NCBI RefSeq assembly: GCF_900167225.1 | Contig: NZ_FUXH01000008.1 | Coordinates: forward strand, 34,143 to 98,142 | DNA from: Porphyromonas crevioricanis | Lineage (GTDB): Bacteria; Bacteroidota; Bacteroidia; Bacteroidales; Porphyromonadaceae | Length of the DNA: 64,000 bases | Direction of reading: 5' to 3' | Shown here: positions 62,129-64,000 of the stretch, piece after piece | How the letters are laid out: every line of letters begins with the position of its first letter | Position numbering within the stretch: the first letter of the stretch is position 1 | Made by a program: the position numbers and the translations under genes | The notes under the pieces: model-generated | Seen by the model: only the letters and a program-made list of their open reading frames with translations | Told to the model about the DNA's origin: nothing | Database searches by the model: none

Positions 62129-63325
62129 TCATTTCGAGGATATAGGTGATGGTTGTATTTCAAACCACCCTCCTTCCCCGATATCAATCGCTCCATTTAT
62201 CTCCACTTCCCTTGCATTCAAAATCAAATTTTCTCCCTTTCCCACGGAAATCGAAGCTCCGCGAGGAATGGTAATTTTCTTTGATACAACAGTATTACTG
62301 GGGCCATCCGTACTGCCAAACTCCTTATGCTCTGTCTTGAAGGAAGTTGTCAAATAACTTTTTGTTATCGTCTGCAATCCATAGTGAATTCGATTAATCT
62401 GTTCCGGTGTGAGAACAAAAAAACCATTGTAATCCATCATATTGTTTGTGGCACAGCTACCAAAAGGAGGAGCCCACTTATCCAACCCGATAGTATCACA
62501 GGATTGCACAACTTCTCGCCAAGTTGGGGTATCCTCACAATAATCCTCTATCTCTATCACATTCCCATATTGGTCAAATTTCGGAGGCTTTTGTCCTCCG
62601 GAATAAAGAACTGTATGATGTAATCCCAAATTATGCCCAACCTCATGCATAAGGGCCCAAGCATAGACTGCATAACCATACACCTTCTCTCCCATTTGCT
62701 CAAACGGGAGATCGGAAGCATATCGCTCATATGCACCATAAATATGTGCACGACGATAAGGCCCCTCCATATTAGCAACCCCAGTACGATTATTCTTCCC
62801 TTTTCTGGGAACAAAATATACATTAACGACCTCCCCTGAACAAACATCATATTTGCCAAAAAAACCTCCGTCAGGGTTATCTTCTTCATGAAAATAAACT
62901 CCTGACAAAACTAAACGGTAGCGTGGAGGTAATACCGGGGTCTGATTCCCCAAAGGGAGATTCATAGTAGCATTATCTCCGGTATTTGCCAGAGCAAGAA
63001 TTCTTCTGCTGTATTCATATCCATCTATCTCGCCGGGAGGAGCAACTGCTCTAAAATTTTTTGGAGTGGGGGATGATATAGAGTTTACAAAATGAAATAC
63101 CACTCGGATCTCTCTATTCCCAACAAAACTCATATCTGCCTGTCCTGCCAATGCATCAGGAAAAGTACCCGATCTCAACAATGCAGAAGAGTGTAGAATA
63201 TCAGAATTAGATCCCTCTATTTCACAAGAGAAATGCTCCTCAGGTTGCTGGGAATGTGCCGGGTCAATCACCCAAAAACAACACAAGCAACCCAGTAGGA
63301 GAATAATAAATCTGTATCTATTCAT
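62129..63325 (-). CDS. Secreted M43 (pappalysin-type) metalloprotease
   Basis: 398 residues. A signal peptide (…CFWVIDPAHSQQP) precedes an M43-type catalytic domain. The extended zinc site HEVGHNLGLHH is in YAWALMHEVGHNLGLHHT, with the family GSCATNNMMDYNGFFVLTPEQINRIHYGL segment (Met-turn) downstream. Ahead of it, REIRVVFHFVNSISSPTP is the usual first strand. The C-terminal ~45 residues (ITIPRGASISVGKGENLILNAREVEINGAIDIGEGGWFEI) are a short beta-stack like the '3-coathanger' repeats of other Bacteroidota secreted proteins. No type IX CTD is present, so it may stay periplasmic or leave another way. It starts 18 bp after the CTD gene upstream. Confidence 0.9.
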   Translation of the reverse strand: MNRYRFIILLLGCLCCFWVIDPAHSQQPEEHFSCEIEGSNSDILHSSALLRSGTFPDALAGQADMSFVGNREIRVVFHFVNSISSPTPKNFRAVAPPGEIDGYEYSRRILALANTGDNATMNLPLGNQTPVLPPRYRLVLSGVYFHEEDNPDGGFFGKYDVCSGEVVNVYFVPRKGKNNRTGVANMEGPYRRAHIYGAYERYASDLPFEQMGEKVYGYAVYAWALMHEVGHNLGLHHTVLYSGGQKPPKFDQYGNVIEIEDYCEDTPTWREVVQSCDTIGLDKWAPPFGSCATNNMMDYNGFFVLTPEQINRIHYGLQTITKSYLTTSFKTEHKEFGSTDGPSNTVVSKKITIPRGASISVGKGENLILNAREVEINGAIDIGEGGWFEIQPSPISSK

Positions 63326-63343
63326 AATTTTCGCTTCATTGCC

Positions 63344-64000
63344 CTATTCAACCAATATTTTTGCATAGCGATGGGGGTTATCCATTGACTTCAAGACATA
63401 TATGCCAGTCGGAAGGCCCAAGGTAGAAACCTGACCATAACCCATACGGACCAATCGCCCATCCATGCCGTACAAATACAATTGTCCCGAAACTTCGCTG
63501 ACTGCGACTCCAGACAGGCGATCATAGCGGTACCATCCCTCTGGGTTCTGAACAACCGGCAAAGCCAACGGACGATGATATACACCATCTATACCGATAT
63601 CATGAAAAGGATTTCTCTTCCACCAATCAGTTTCGTAGACTGTACCGTCCGGAGCTACATAGCCTCGATACCCATCAATATTTGCATCCTTCAGTGGGAC
63701 ATCACACCATCCTATGCCAGTAAAAGTCCCGCCAATGGGATAGAGCTCATCTTCAAGTCTAAAAGGGTGATCTGCATAACAGTATACGAGAAGGGGACGG
63801 CTCTCTCCTGAAAGGAAAAGGCAATAGCAATGAACAATACTTCCATCCCTTTGTTTTGCAACAAAGGTTAACTCCAACTCAGCCTCTCGGGGAGTCCCAT
63901 TGTCGTCTATCGTAACTGACCAACGCTCTCCTACCTTTTTGTTGGGAGAATGAAACAGGTTACGGACTGCCTTCTCTCCCTCATCTTGGCCCCAAATATC
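63344..64000 (-). CDS. 3' end of a type IX-secreted protein (partial)
   Basis: The frame is open from the stop at 63344 to the window edge at 64000 (about 218 residues), so the gene starts outside. The visible part includes GERWSVTIDDNGTPREAEL, a Tyr/Gly/Trp-rich region (YPIGGTFTGIGWCDVPLKDANIDGYRGY) and the C-terminal signal domain: VAVSEVSGQLYLYGMDGRLVRMGYGQVSTLGLPTGIYVLKSMDNPHRYAKILVE (shown to the stop). The GIYVL...AKILV pattern is the standard type IX ending, so PorU should process it. The functional part is not in view. It is the upstream partner of the M43 protease. Confidence 0.85.
   Translation of the reverse strand, partial: DIWGQDEGEKAVRNLFHSPNKKVGERWSVTIDDNGTPREAELELTFVAKQRDGSIVHCYCLFLSGESRPLLVYCYADHPFRLEDELYPIGGTFTGIGWCDVPLKDANIDGYRGYVAPDGTVYETDWWKRNPFHDIGIDGVYHRPLALPVVQNPEGWYRYDRLSGVAVSEVSGQLYLYGMDGRLVRMGYGQVSTLGLPTGIYVLKSMDNPHRYAKILVE

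Overview
This window comes from a Bacteroidota chromosome, almost certainly the genus Porphyromonas. It is close to P. gingivalis but probably not identical to it. Evidence seen here: the type IX secretion protease PorU; proteins ending in type IX C-terminal domains; a complete fimA-fimB-fimC-fimD-fimE cluster; an NAD-type glutamate dehydrogenase very like the P. gingivalis one; an IS5-family transposase remnant resembling IS1126 (ISPg1); and promoters of the Bacteroidota TAnnTTTG class before many genes, with almost no Shine-Dalgarno sites. The fimbrillin and FimB are clearly diverged from the P. gingivalis alleles I remember. No rRNA, CRISPR array, prophage or conjugative module is visible.

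Layout. 1-0.7 kb: decayed IS. 0.7-7.6 kb: a secreted protein of unknown function, queA, a fumarylacetoacetate-hydrolase-family gene and porU. 7.6-8.4 kb: a gene-free stretch with two dispersed repeats where porV would be expected. 8.4-15 kb (minus): FeoA-FeoB fusion, an MBOAT acyltransferase, an MCE/MlaD lipid-transport protein and a peptidoglycan amidase. 15-24.5 kb (minus): HD hydrolase, gdhA, a secreted leucine-rich-repeat protein, pyruvoyl arginine decarboxylase and the ftsH-cdsA-DUF389 operon. A lone initiator tRNA-fMet follows. 25-27.3 kb: a CsgG-like operon with three small lipoproteins. 27.4-30.8 kb: nhaA and class I fumarase.

31-42.6 kb (plus) is the surface region: a BspA-like repeat protein, then the major fimbria operon. 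fimA has a long structured leader, and a strong hairpin separates fimA from fimB. 42.8-51.2 kb (minus): prfC, an array of 63-64 bp tandem repeats, a DUF3868/OmpA/TPR protein with a DUF3575 partner, and a TonB-dependent receptor with a DUF4249 lipoprotein. 51.4-61.5 kb: housekeeping genes (SUI1 factor, uridine-kinase-like protein, ispD, xseB, murI, META lipoprotein, TPM/LemA pair, pyrB-pyrI-flavin reductase). 61.5-64 kb: repeats, an M43 metalloprotease and the 3' end of a type IX cargo gene cut by the window.

PorU removes C-terminal signals from cargo such as the proteins at 17.4 kb and 63.3 kb. The Fim subunits are lipoproteins with Arg sites suited to Arg-gingipain maturation, so the secretion and fimbrial genes here belong to one surface-assembly economy. 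The most unusual material is non-coding: a dispersed palindromic repeat (four loci) whose 9-nt loop is flipped in one copy, a second repeat tied to minus-strand terminators, the fimA leader with the fimA/fimB hairpin, and three promoters placed so close to ATG that the mRNAs should be leaderless.
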